Program-made: the position numbers and the translations under genes
Assembly: GCA_035248685.1 (NCBI GenBank)
Contig: DATFHF010000014.1
Span: 1 to 64,000 of the forward strand
Source: Jatrophihabitans_A sp035248685
GTDB taxonomy: Bacteria > Actinomycetota > Actinomycetes > Mycobacteriales > Jatrophihabitantaceae
Length of the DNA stretch: 64,000 nt
Direction of reading: 5' to 3'
The notes under the pieces: generated by a model
Databases searched by the model: none
What the model saw: the letters and a program-made list of their open reading frames with translations, nothing else
Told to the model about the DNA's origin: nothing
Shown here: positions 43,902-51,819 of the stretch, piece by piece
Layout: each line of letters begins with the position of its first letter
Position numbering within the stretch: position 1 is the first letter of the stretch

Positions 43902-43956
43902 GTCCGAGCCACTTCGACTGCTTGCCACCGTCAGGCCGCGATCGGAGGTGACATGG

Positions 43957-43980
43957 ATGCGTAATTACGAGTGGCCGTAG
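43957..43980 (+). CDS. Micro-ORF C, heptapeptide MRNYEWP
   Basis: ATG CGT AAT TAC GAG TGG CCG then TAG, with GGAGGTGA at 43944-43951, 5 bases before ATG. Compared with A and B, codon 2 is CGT rather than CGC and codon 5 is GAG rather than GAA, both synonymous. The RBS with its upstream bases (CGATCGGAGGTGAC) and the bases after the stop (GCCGCCACATC) are nearly shared with copy D. Confidence 0.65.
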   Translation: MRNYEWP

Positions 43981-44075
43981 GCCGCCACATCCCGGGAGGG
44001 CAGTACGAGGACGATCGCGTTATACATCTTTCTGCGGATGGCTACTACACGGACACGATCGGAGGTGACCCGAGA

Positions 44076-44099
44076 ATGCGTAATGCCGAGTGGCCGTAA
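44076..44099 (+). CDS. Micro-ORF D, heptapeptide MRNAEWP
   Basis: ATG CGT AAT GCC GAG TGG CCG then TAA, with GGAGGTGA at 44061-44068, 7 bases before ATG. It lies 96 bases after copy C on the same strand and ends 113 bases before the histidine-phosphatase fusion gene. After the stop, GCCACCACATC matches copy C but for one base. A small AACACC/GGTGTT hairpin at 44130-44146 follows. Confidence 0.65.
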   Translation: MRNAEWP

Positions 44100-44211
44100 G
44101 CCACCACATCGCGTCCATGATGGATCGGCAACACCTCAGTGGTGTTAGTCGGGCCGGTCCCGGCCACCTCCGACCCAGCCCTGGCCGGTCGCGGCCGACT
44201 GTTATGTTGCG

Positions 44212-45288
44212 GTGGTGCCGGAATCCCACCCCGCTGCCCGGCCGCTGCCGGCGCTGGTCGTCGTCCGGCACGGCGAGACCGAATGGAGCCGATCCGGCCG
44301 GCATACCGGACGCAGCGACCTGCCGCTAACCGCGGCCGGCGAGCGGCAGGCGGTCGCCACCGGCGCGGTGCTGCACGCGTTGCTCGGCAATCGGGCGCCG
44401 GCGCTTGTGCTCAGTTCGCCGCGGCAGCGGGCCCGCCGTACCGCCGAGCTTTCCGGCTACCCAGCGGACGAGCTGACCGAAGACGCCGCCGAATGGGACT
44501 ACGGCCAACTGGAGGGGCTTACCTCCGCCGAGATCGGCGAACGGTATCCGGACTGGTCGATCTGGACCGGCCCGGTGCCTGGTGGCGAGGATGCCGACGC
44601 GGTCAGCACGCGGATCGATCGGCTGCTTCAACGGGTGGCCGAGGCGGGTGGGCCGGTGTTGATCTTCTCGCACGGGCATGCCAGCCGCTGCCTGGCGGCC
44701 CGCTGGTTGGGCGAGCCGGTGAGCAGCGGACAGCACTACCGGCTGGATACCGGCGGCATCGGGGTCCTCGGCTTCGAGCACGACTGGCCGGTGATCCTGC
44801 AGTGGAACATCGATAGTGGGCCGAACGCCGACGACCAAACTTCGACAGCCGGGGGGCAAGCCATGAGCGAGACGTTGATTGAAGATGCTGCCTCGACCGA
44901 CGTCGTCGAGCTCACCGTGCCGGCCGACCCGGCCTATATCGCGGTGCTGCGGGCGGTCACCGCTTCGTTGTCTGCCCGGCGCGACTTCACCCTCGACGAG
45001 ATCGATGACCTGCGGATCGCGGTGGACGAAGCCTGCGCGCTGCTGCTGCCGCACGCCCAGCCCGCCAGCCCGCTGTCGGCCGTCTTCGGCGGGACCGGCG
45101 ACCAGCTCCAGGCGCAGGTCTCGATCGAGCTGACCGACCATATCGAGCTGACCGACCATGATGCGATGCTGGACGAGACCAGCTTCGCTTGGATGGTGCT
45201 CACCGCGCTGACCGACTCGGTGACCAGCGCTGCCGCCGATGGTCGGCTGGCCCTCACCTTCACCAAGGCCCGGGGCGCCCGCAATTGA
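44212..45288 (+). CDS. Histidine phosphatase fused to RsbW-like anti-sigma domain
   Basis: One uninterrupted frame of 358 residues. Residues about 10-200 are a histidine phosphatase (phosphoglycerate-mutase-like): LVVVRHGETEWSRSGRHTGR with the catalytic RHG, LTAAGERQAVATGAVLHALL, and LIFSHGHASRCLAARWLG. After a 20-residue linker, residues about 218-358 are an RsbW/UsfX-type ATPase fold: VDEACALLLPHAQ after FTLDEIDDLRIA, and FAWMVLTALTDSV. ATG 44863 with GGGGGG upstream could also start the anti-sigma part alone. The SigF gene follows with overlapping stop and start, so this domain should control SigF. Confidence 0.78.
   Translation: MVPESHPAARPLPALVVVRHGETEWSRSGRHTGRSDLPLTAAGERQAVATGAVLHALLGNRAPALVLSSPRQRARRTAELSGYPADELTEDAAEWDYGQLEGLTSAEIGERYPDWSIWTGPVPGGEDADAVSTRIDRLLQRVAEAGGPVLIFSHGHASRCLAARWLGEPVSSGQHYRLDTGGIGVLGFEHDWPVILQWNIDSGPNADDQTSTAGGQAMSETLIEDAASTDVVELTVPADPAYIAVLRAVTASLSARRDFTLDEIDDLRIAVDEACALLLPHAQPASPLSAVFGGTGDQLQAQVSIELTDHIELTDHDAMLDETSFAWMVLTALTDSVTSAAADGRLALTFTKARGARN
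45124..45159 (+). repeat. Perfect tandem 18-bp duplication
   Basis: ATCGAGCTGACCGACCAT occurs twice in a row inside the anti-sigma domain and adds IELTDH twice to the protein. It keeps the frame and lies in a loop-like acidic stretch. Confidence 0.9.
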
Positions 45289-46064
45289 CGGGCGAACGCA
45301 GCCGGCCGAGCCGGGATCGCACGCACCAACTGTTCGCCGAGCTCACCACGTTGGAGCCCGGCAGCCCGCACCATCACGAGGTGCGGGCCGAACTGGTGCA
45401 GATCCACCTGCCGCTGGTGCGCTATCTAGCCCGGCGCTTCGCCGGCCGGGGTGAGCCGACCGACGACCTCGTCCAGATCGGAACCATCGGCCTGCTCCAG
45501 GCGATCGATCGGTTCGAGCCGGAGCGCGGCCTGGAATTCTCCACCTTCGCCACGCCGAACATCGCCGGCGAGATCAAGCGGCACTTTCGCGACCGCGGCT
45601 GGATGGTGCGGGTGCCCCGCCGGCTGCAGGAGCTTCAGGGCGAGCTGTCGACCGGAGTCAGCGAGCTGTCTCAGCGGCTGGGCCGTTCGCCGACGGTACG
45701 AGAGCTGGCCGCGCACCTCGGCCTGACCGAGGAACAGGTGATCGAGGGCACCGACTCGGCCCGGGCCTACTCCGCCGTCCCCATCGACGTGCCGAACAGC
45801 ACCACCGGGCTAACCGTGGCGGACAGCCTGATCGACTCCGACGACGCGATGGAACACGTCGAACTGCGACACACCCTGCGCCCGGTGCTGGCGCGGCTGG
45901 GCGAACGCGAGCGCATCGCGCTGGTGCTGCGCTTCGTGGAGAACAAGACCCAGAGCGAGATCGCCCAGGCGCTCGGGGTCTCGCAGGTGCATGTGTCCCG
46001 GCTGCTGTCGAAGACCCTGATGGAACTGCGACAGAAGCTGCCGGACGTCCGGCTGCCGGACTGA
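45285..46064 (+). CDS. sigF: Sigma factor of the SigF/SigB group
   Basis: Predicted 259 residues. Region 2 shows HLPLVRYLARRFAGRGEPTD, DLVQIGTIGLLQAIDRFEPE and FSTFATPNIAGEIKRHFRDR, ending RGWMVRVPRRLQEL. Region 3 has ELSQRLGRSPTVRELAAHLG. Region 4 has LGERERIALVLRFVENKTQS and the helix-turn-helix QALGVSQVHVSRLLSKTLME. TTG 45285 overlaps the anti-sigma stop (TTGA), giving translational coupling. It directs general-stress transcription when released. Confidence 0.9.
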   Translation: MTGERSRPSRDRTHQLFAELTTLEPGSPHHHEVRAELVQIHLPLVRYLARRFAGRGEPTDDLVQIGTIGLLQAIDRFEPERGLEFSTFATPNIAGEIKRHFRDRGWMVRVPRRLQELQGELSTGVSELSQRLGRSPTVRELAAHLGLTEEQVIEGTDSARAYSAVPIDVPNSTTGLTVADSLIDSDDAMEHVELRHTLRPVLARLGERERIALVLRFVENKTQSEIAQALGVSQVHVSRLLSKTLMELRQKLPDVRLPD

Positions 46065-46081
46065 AGGCTCCGCGGGACGGA

Positions 46082-46504
46082 TCAGAGCATCCGGTCCAAC
46101 GCGGCCCGGGCGCTCGGCGTGAACAGCACCACCAGCACCGCCACCGCGATCGCCAAGATCGGCACGCCCACCGCCGACCGGCCGGCCTGGATGCCGAGCG
46201 AATAGCCGACCGGCAAGGCCAGTAGCTGGATCAGCACGATCGGCGAGCGCGAACTCGGCCGCAGTCCGAGCAGGCCACGCGCGCACAACCCGAGCACCAA
46301 CGAGCCGAGCAGCGCGAATGCCGCGATGGCCAGCGCCGCCCACAGCCGGTTGCTGCTGTGCAGCACCGCCAGGGCGATGAGCACCACCGTCACGACCAGC
46401 AGCGCCACCGCCTCCGCCCCGACCAGGCCGGCGGCCAGCCGCACCGTGCCGGGGACGGTCGTCGGCTCGGCGGGTTCCGTCCCCTGGTCCGGCCGATCGT
46501 CCAC
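46082..46504 (-). CDS. Small hydrophobic membrane protein
   Basis: Predicted 140 residues with about four membrane helices: LAAGLVGAEAVALLVVTVVL, LWAALAIAAFALLGSLVLGL, SPIVLIQLLALPVGYSLGI and VGVPILAIAVAVLVVLF. A short acidic N-terminus (DDRPDQGTEPAEP) leads in. GTG 46504 avoids overlap with the divergent kinase gene at 46581. Conserved near SigF/WhiB loci in actinobacteria as an integral membrane protein of unknown role; that recall is not tested here. Confidence 0.7.
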   Translation of the reverse strand: MDDRPDQGTEPAEPTTVPGTVRLAAGLVGAEAVALLVVTVVLIALAVLHSSNRLWAALAIAAFALLGSLVLGLCARGLLGLRPSSRSPIVLIQLLALPVGYSLGIQAGRSAVGVPILAIAVAVLVVLFTPSARAALDRML

Positions 46505-46580
46505 CCCAGTAGCGTATGCGACCGGGCCCGGCCGGCCTCGTACCACCGGAACCGACGCTACCGACGAGTACAGTCGGCGC

Positions 46581-47588
46581 GTGCGCGTCCTCGTCGTGTC
46601 GAACCCGCGGGCCACCATGACCACCGCCCGTCAGCGGGACGTATTGGTGCACGCGCTGGCCGCCGACGCCAAGCTCGAGGTGGAGGAGACCGCCAACCGC
46701 GGCCACGCGGCCGCGCTGGCCTGCCGCGCAATGCGCGACGGCGTCGATGTGGTGGTGGCACTGGGTGGCGACGGCACCGTGAACGAGGTGGTCAACGGGC
46801 TGCTGACCGACGGGGTGCATCCGCAGGTGCCCGCGCTCGGCGTGGTCCCCGGCGGCTCGACCAATGTGTTCGCCCGTGCGCTCGGCCTGCCCAACGACCC
46901 GATCGAGGCGACGTCGGTGCTGATCGACGCGATGGCGACGGGACGCAGCCGCCGGATCGGGCTGGGGCTGGCCGACGACCGGTACTTCCTGTTCACCGCC
47001 GGCCTGGGGTACGACGCGGCCGTGGTCGGGGAGGTCGAGGCGCATCGGCGGCGGGGCAAGACCTCGACACACGCCCTGTACGTCCGGACCGCGGTGCGTA
47101 CCTTCTTCGCCCAGAACCGGCACCAGCCGGCGATCCGGCTGGAGCTACCGGACGGCACCGCCATCGACCAGCTCTACATGGCGCTGGTGAACAACTGCGA
47201 CCCTTGGACGTTCCTCGGCAACCGGCCGGTCTCGCCCACCCCGAACGCATCCTTCGATACCGGCCTGGACGTCTACGCGCGTACCCGGATGGGGGTGCCC
47301 GGGGTGCTCTGGTCGGCCAGCCGGATGACCCGCCGACGGCCGGCTGGACCTGCGGTGTCGCAGCGGTTGCGCCGATTGGTGGGACGAGCCAGCTCAGGCA
47401 CGGCTGAGCCGGCTGCGGCGCCCACAGCCAGCCGGCAGGCACTCGGCGCACTAGTGGTGCACGACCTGGCCGATTTCCGGCTCCGCGCGGCCAAACCACT
47501 GCCGTTTCAGGTGGACGGCGACGCATTAGATAAACGAGAATATGTTCGATTCCGAGAAATTCCAGCTGCGGTGGAAGTTTTCGTCTAG
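46581..47588 (+). CDS. Diacylglycerol kinase-like lipid kinase (DagK/YegS family)
   Basis: Predicted 335 residues. RVLVVSNPRATMTTARQRDV, the nucleotide motif VVVALGGDGTVNEVVNGLL, and LGVVPGGSTNVFARALGLP are the core of DAGK_cat. The C-terminal domain keeps FLFTAGLGYDAAVVGEVE and LPFQVDGDALDKREYVRFRE. It phosphorylates diacylglycerol or a related lipid at the inner membrane face. GTG 46581 begins just before the first strand; the frame is open far upstream but unsupported. Confidence 0.9.
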   Translation: MRVLVVSNPRATMTTARQRDVLVHALAADAKLEVEETANRGHAAALACRAMRDGVDVVVALGGDGTVNEVVNGLLTDGVHPQVPALGVVPGGSTNVFARALGLPNDPIEATSVLIDAMATGRSRRIGLGLADDRYFLFTAGLGYDAAVVGEVEAHRRRGKTSTHALYVRTAVRTFFAQNRHQPAIRLELPDGTAIDQLYMALVNNCDPWTFLGNRPVSPTPNASFDTGLDVYARTRMGVPGVLWSASRMTRRRPAGPAVSQRLRRLVGRASSGTAEPAAAPTASRQALGALVVHDLADFRLRAAKPLPFQVDGDALDKREYVRFREIPAAVEVFV

Positions 47589-47829
47589 AAACCTGAGCGG
47601 TTTTCAACGCGCTGGCTCCAGGCATATGTCCTAATATGGCTGTGCCTAACCTGTGCACGTAGCAAGCCTGCATTGAGGAATTGCGTTTCCCACTTGCTCA
47701 GTCGCGCTCAGTAAGCAAGGCTTAACCCGACCAAGAGTTACGTCCGCAGCTCACGACCGGTGCAAGAAGCCCCCGGTCCGGCGACGCGGACAAGCCTGTG
47801 TACGGCGGTCCTTGAAGTAGGCCGCAGCT

Positions 47830-47845
47830 CGTGAAAGAATTCACA
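47830..47845. promoter_or_regulatory. CRP-like site in the whiB1 upstream region
   Basis: CGTGA-N6-TCACA matches the CRP consensus TGTGA-N6-TCACA at nine of ten positions. It lies 66 bases before whiB1 within a 320-base non-coding gap (47589-47910) that otherwise shows no gene. In M. tuberculosis whiB1 is controlled by the cAMP receptor protein, so the site is plausible on established grounds. Confidence 0.6.
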
Positions 47846-47910
47846 AGCAGTACTGCTGTGTTGCAAACAGCTGCCGCGGCAGTGATTCCCCTAAGTGAGG
47901 AGATCGACAC

Positions 47911-48162
47911 ATGGACTGGCGTCACCGCGCGGTTTGCCGCGACGAGGACCCGGAACTGTTCTTTCCAATCGGTAATACCGGTCCGGCATTGATGCAGATC
48001 GAAGAGGCGAAGGCAGTCTGCCGGCGCTGTCCGGTCATGTCTGAATGCCTTGCCTGGGCGCTAGAAAGCGGGCAGGACGCCGGTGTGTGGGGTGGACTTA
48101 GCGAGGACGAGCGGCGCGCGCTGAAGCGGCGCAATGCCCGGGCCAGAGCCCGAATGTCCTGA
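47911..48162 (+). CDS. whiB1: WhiB-family iron-sulfur regulator, WhiB1-like
   Basis: Predicted 83 residues. Four cluster-binding cysteines appear as C9, then CRRCPVMSEC, and the turn motif GVWGGLSEDERRALKRRN precedes the basic tail. WhiB1 holds a nitric-oxide-sensitive [4Fe-4S] cluster and binds the housekeeping sigma factor. Its position beside pdtaS matches the mycobacterial whiB1 locus. GTGAGGAGAT lies before ATG 47911. Confidence 0.93.
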   Translation: MDWRHRAVCRDEDPELFFPIGNTGPALMQIEEAKAVCRRCPVMSECLAWALESGQDAGVWGGLSEDERRALKRRNARARARMS

Positions 48163-48184
48163 TCGATCGAAGCCGAATCGCGTC

Positions 48185-48224
48185 CGTGCGACGACTCGCG
48201 CCTAGCGTGGCGAGGAGTCGCACG
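48185..48224. terminator. Bidirectional terminator between whiB1 and pdtaS
   Basis: CGTGCGAC (48185-48192) pairs with GTCGCACG (48217-48224), then a 2x2 GA/GA internal loop and a 5-bp CTCGC/GCGAG stem close a 10-base loop. It lies 22 bases after the whiB1 stop and 20 bases from the convergent pdtaS stop. Confidence 0.75.
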
Positions 48225-48244
48225 CCGGGTGCGCTTGCGCCGGG

Positions 48245-49771
48245 CTAACCTGCCTGGTTGAGCGGTACCCGTACCGTCGCGGTGGTCCCTGACCCGGCTC
48301 GGCCGCGATCGGTCAGCTCCAGGCTGGCATCCAACTCCGCGCCCACCAGCGTCCGGACGATCTGCAAGCCCAGCCGGTCTGAACCGTCCAGCGAGAACTT
48401 CGCCGGCAGGCCGACCCCGTCGTCGGTAATCGCGACCGTCAGGGCGCTCGAAGAACGCCGGCCGGACACCTGCACGGTGCCGGAGTGGCCTTCCGGAAAG
48501 CCGTGCTCCACCGCGTTGCCGACCAACTCGGTGAGCACCATCACCAGCGGCGTGGCCAGTTCGGCAGGCAGTTCGCCGAAGGTGCCGACCCGGCTCACCC
48601 GGACCCGGCCGGCCGCGCCGGTCACCTCCCCGAGCATGGCCAGCAGCCGGTCCACCACCTCGTCGAAGGCCACCTCCTCGTCGATCGCCGACGACAGCGT
48701 CTCGTGCACCAGCGCGATCGAAGAGACCCGACGCATGGACTCCTCCAGGGCGGTCCGGGCCTCGGCGTTGGCGACCCGGCGCGACTGCAACCGCAGCAGC
48801 GCGGCCACCGTCTGGAGGTTGTTCTTCACCCGGTGGTGGATCTCGCGGATGGTTGCGTCCTTGGACATGATCTGGCGGTCCCGCCGGCGCAGTTCGGTGA
48901 CGTCCTGAAGCAGCACCAGCGCGCCCAATGACTCGGTGCGCGGGTGCAACGGGATGGCCCGGAACTGCACGATAGCGCCGGCTCCGCTGTCGAGTTCGCG
49001 ACTGTGCGGGTGCACTCCGCTCAGCGCCTCGGCGAGCATGCCGGCGACGTCGGCCGCCTGGAACGGGTCGCTGGTTAGGGTGCGCACCGCGTCGGCGAAC
49101 AGCTCGTCCTGGAGATTGCCGTTGAACCCCAGCCGACGCAGCGCGGACGAGCCGTTCGGGCTGGCGTAAAGCACCCGCCCGACGTTGTCCACCCGGATCA
49201 TGCCGTCGCCGACCCGCGGGCCGGCCGCGTCCTCACGCTGGTTGGCCGGGCCGGGGAACTGCCCGGTGGACACCATGGTGGCCAGGTCCGCCGCGCTTTG
49301 CAGATAGGCCAGCTCCAGCTGGCTGGGGCTACGGACGCTGGTCAGGTTGCTGTCCCGGCCCAGCACCGCGATGGTCCGGTCGGCGAACACGATCGGGATC
49401 GCCTCCCGCCGGATTGGGGTGTCACCCTCCCAGTCCGGGTCGGACTCCCGAAAGATCCGGGCCTCGACCAGGGCCACCTGGAGCGCCGCCGCCCGGCTGC
49501 CGCTGAGCCGCTCGCCGACCCGGTCGTGCAGGTAGGCGGTTTGGCCGGTGGTGGGCCGGCACTGGGCGGCGCACAAGAACACCTGATCGACCTCGGTGTC
49601 CGGCCGGGCGCCGTTCTGGTTTCCGGTGGCCTCGACCGGCACCCAGAGCAGCAGGTCGGCGAAGGACATGTCCGACAGCAGCTGCCACTCGGCCACCAGT
49701 TGCTGGAGGTGGGCGATCTGGTCGGCATCCAGCGCGGTATGCCCGGCCAGCAGGACGGTCAGAGCGGACAT
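48245..49771 (-). CDS. pdtaS: PdtaS-like sensor histidine kinase (HisKA_2 type)
   Basis: Predicted 508 residues, cytosolic. An N-terminal GAF-like domain (ADLLLWVPVEA through LELAYLQSAADLATMVSTGQ) is followed by a PAS-like domain (GMIRVDNVGRVLYASPNGSS). A HisKA_2 dimerisation helix carries the phospho-acceptor His in REIHHRVKNNLQTVAALLRL. The ATPase domain has VMVLTELVGNAVEHGFPEG, ITDDGVGLPAKFSLDGSDRL and GLQIVRTLVG. In mycobacteria PdtaS phosphorylates the RNA-binding antiterminator PdtaR, which is not in this window. Confidence 0.92.
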   Translation of the reverse strand: MSALTVLLAGHTALDADQIAHLQQLVAEWQLLSDMSFADLLLWVPVEATGNQNGARPDTEVDQVFLCAAQCRPTTGQTAYLHDRVGERLSGSRAAALQVALVEARIFRESDPDWEGDTPIRREAIPIVFADRTIAVLGRDSNLTSVRSPSQLELAYLQSAADLATMVSTGQFPGPANQREDAAGPRVGDGMIRVDNVGRVLYASPNGSSALRRLGFNGNLQDELFADAVRTLTSDPFQAADVAGMLAEALSGVHPHSRELDSGAGAIVQFRAIPLHPRTESLGALVLLQDVTELRRRDRQIMSKDATIREIHHRVKNNLQTVAALLRLQSRRVANAEARTALEESMRRVSSIALVHETLSSAIDEEVAFDEVVDRLLAMLGEVTGAAGRVRVSRVGTFGELPAELATPLVMVLTELVGNAVEHGFPEGHSGTVQVSGRRSSSALTVAITDDGVGLPAKFSLDGSDRLGLQIVRTLVGAELDASLELTDRGRAGSGTTATVRVPLNQAG

Positions 49772-49793
49772 GGTCGCCCCAGCGTGCCATAAC

Positions 49794-50669
49794 TCAGCCG
49801 GCGGCCTCGATCGCCTCGCGCACCGTGCGGTGTGCCGCCGCCAGCCTGGCCGCCTCGCCCGGAGCCAGGCCGGTGCTCAGATGCACCAGCGCGGCCCGGG
49901 CGTTCCAATCGCAGCTGACCAGCGCCTGCCAGGCCCGATCGGTGTCCACCGCGGCACCGTCCGCCACCGCGGCGGCCACCCGGTTGCGCAGCTTGTCGTT
50001 GGCCGCCACCACATCGATCATGTGGCTGCCGTGCACCCGGCCGAGCCGGATCATCATGGCCGTGGTCAGCGTGTTCAACGCCAGCTTCTGTGCGGTGCCG
50101 GCCGCCAGCCTGGTGGAGCCGGTGACCACCTCCTCACCCACCGGCAGCTCGATGGCAATGTCGGCCAGCGCGGCCAGCGGGCTGCCCGGCCGGTTGGTCA
50201 CGGTGATCAGCCCGGCGCCGAGCTCCCGCGCTCGGCCGGCGGCAGCACAGGTGTACGGAGTGCGGCCGCTGGCAGCCACCGCGATCAACACGTCCGCCGG
50301 GCCGGCGGCCAGCTCGGCAACATCGGCCACGCCCAGCTCGCCGTCGTCCTCGGCCGCGTCCGTCCCGACCAGCTGGCCAGGGCCGCCGCCGGCCACTCGC
50401 GCCTGGATCCGGTCAGCGGGGATGCCGTAGGTGCCGGGTACCTCCACCGCCTCCTGTACCGCCAGCCGACCGGACGTCCCGGCGCCCAGCAGCAATACCC
50501 GGCCACCGGCCTGGTAGCGAGCCACCAGCAGGTCCACCGCTCGGCCCAGCTCTCCGCTGGCCGCCTGCACGACCTGGGCTACCTGCGCCTGGCCGGCCAA
50601 CACCGCGGTCACGGCCTGCTCGGTGTCCAATGCATCCAGCGGGCGCCGGTCCGGCAGCTGGATCACCAC
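49794..50669 (-). CDS. murQ: N-acetylmuramic acid 6-phosphate etherase
   Basis: Predicted 291 residues. The SIS fold shows GGRVLLLGAGTSGRLAVQEA, and VLIAVAASGRTPYTCAAAGR marks the second sugar-phosphate loop. KLALNTLTTAMMIRLGRVHG is a MurQ signature. It cleaves the lactyl ether of MurNAc-6-phosphate in peptidoglycan recycling, giving GlcNAc-6-phosphate. It overlaps the upstream SIS gene by 7 bases, so both are controlled from the dre-like sites at 51773-51831. Confidence 0.93.
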   Translation of the reverse strand: MVIQLPDRRPLDALDTEQAVTAVLAGQAQVAQVVQAASGELGRAVDLLVARYQAGGRVLLLGAGTSGRLAVQEAVEVPGTYGIPADRIQARVAGGGPGQLVGTDAAEDDGELGVADVAELAAGPADVLIAVAASGRTPYTCAAAGRARELGAGLITVTNRPGSPLAALADIAIELPVGEEVVTGSTRLAAGTAQKLALNTLTTAMMIRLGRVHGSHMIDVVAANDKLRNRVAAAVADGAAVDTDRAWQALVSCDWNARAALVHLSTGLAPGEAARLAAAHRTVREAIEAAG

Positions 50670-51751
50670 GTCCGGGTCACCTTCGCCAGGCCGCGCGGGG
50701 CGTCCGGGTCGCCGCCGCGCAGCACCGCCAGCCGGCAGGCCAGCTGCTGAAGCGGCAGGATCTCCACGATCGGATATAGCTCCTCGGGCAGGCCGGCGGT
50801 GATCACCGGCAGGTACTGGTCGGCCGGCTGCGCTGCGCTGTCGAGGTCGCCGGCCGGGTCACCGACCAGCAGCAGATCCGCCTGCCGCTCGCGCAGCCGC
50901 TCCAGCACCGCAAGCATCGCACGGCCACCGGCCCCCGGGGTGTGGATCGCGATCAACGGCAGGCCGGTCTCCACCATCGCCATCGGACCGTGCAGCAGGT
51001 CGGCGCCGGAGAACGCCTGGGCGCTCAGGTAGCAGGTTTCCATCAGCTTCAGCGCCGCCTCCCGCGCGGTCGGGTAGCCGAACCCGCGACCGGTGGTGAT
51101 CAGCCGGTCAGCGGCCAGGTACCGCTGCGCCGCGGCGGTTACCGCGGGATCGGCGGCCGCCAGCGTCTGCTCGGCGGCAGCCGCCAGGAGCCGGACCTGC
51201 TCGGCCAGCTCCGGCCGGTCCAGCCCCGCACCGGCCAGCGGCGCCAGCAGCAGGTACAGCGCGAGCAGTTCGGCGGTGTAGGACTTGGTGGCCGCCACTG
51301 CCCGCTCCGGGCCGGCATGCAGGTCGAGTTGGTACTCCGCGGCCCGAGCGAGTTCGGAGGCCGGGTTGTTGGTCACCGCCACCGTCAACGCGCCACAGTC
51401 CCGCGCCGCCACCAGCGACTCGAGCAGATCCGGTGAGCCGCCGGACTGGCTGATCGCGAGGAACAGCACGTCGCGCAGCTCCGGTCGGGCGCCGTAAACG
51501 GTCATCGCGGACGGCGACACCAGGCCGGCCGGCAGCCTGAGCCGTACCTCGACCAGGTACTTGGCATACAGCGCGGCATGGTCGGAGCTGCCCCGGGCAG
51601 CCAGCAAAACGAAGCGCGGCCGGCGGTCCGCCAGCGCGGCGCGCACCTGGGCCAGCTCGGCGCCCCCATCGGCAAACAGCCGTGCCAGCACCGCCGGCTG
51701 CTCGGCGATCTCGGCCGCCATGTAGTGTCCGGCCGCCTCGATCGATCTCAT
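50663..51751 (-). CDS. Tandem-SIS sugar isomerase/deaminase (GlmS C-terminal-like)
   Basis: Predicted 362 residues with two SIS domains: FVLLAARGSSDHAALYAKYL with LAISQSGGSPDLLESLVAA, then DRLITTGRGFGYPTAREAAL and GADLLHGPMAMVETGLPLIA. It resembles the isomerase half of glucosamine-6-phosphate synthase without the glutaminase part, so it likely deaminates or isomerises amino-sugar phosphates. ATG 51751 has GGGGAG upstream and leaves the dre-like operators in the leader. It forms an operon with murQ and is divergent from the GntR gene. Confidence 0.88.
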   Translation of the reverse strand: MRSIEAAGHYMAAEIAEQPAVLARLFADGGAELAQVRAALADRRPRFVLLAARGSSDHAALYAKYLVEVRLRLPAGLVSPSAMTVYGARPELRDVLFLAISQSGGSPDLLESLVAARDCGALTVAVTNNPASELARAAEYQLDLHAGPERAVAATKSYTAELLALYLLLAPLAGAGLDRPELAEQVRLLAAAAEQTLAAADPAVTAAAQRYLAADRLITTGRGFGYPTAREAALKLMETCYLSAQAFSGADLLHGPMAMVETGLPLIAIHTPGAGGRAMLAVLERLRERQADLLLVGDPAGDLDSAAQPADQYLPVITAGLPEELYPIVEILPLQQLACRLAVLRGGDPDAPRGLAKVTRTW

Positions 51752-51772
51752 CCGACTCCCCGCTCGTCCGAT

Positions 51773-51784
51773 TGGACTAGACAA
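51773..51784. promoter_or_regulatory. Second dre-like site before the SIS/murQ operon
   Basis: TGGACTAGACAA (TTGTCTAGTCCA on the other strand) matches the DasR core TGGTCTAGACCA at 10 of 12 positions. It lies 22 bases before the SIS gene start and 36 bases from the stronger site at 51820. Confidence 0.5.
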
Positions 51785-51819
51785 ATCAACAGCCTGCCGG
51801 GTTTGCCCTGGCAAGTCAA

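Noticed and set aside
42206..44099. Micro-ORFs as classical amino-acid attenuator leaders
   Set aside because: There is no run of one codon, they are on both strands, and no biosynthetic operon follows them.
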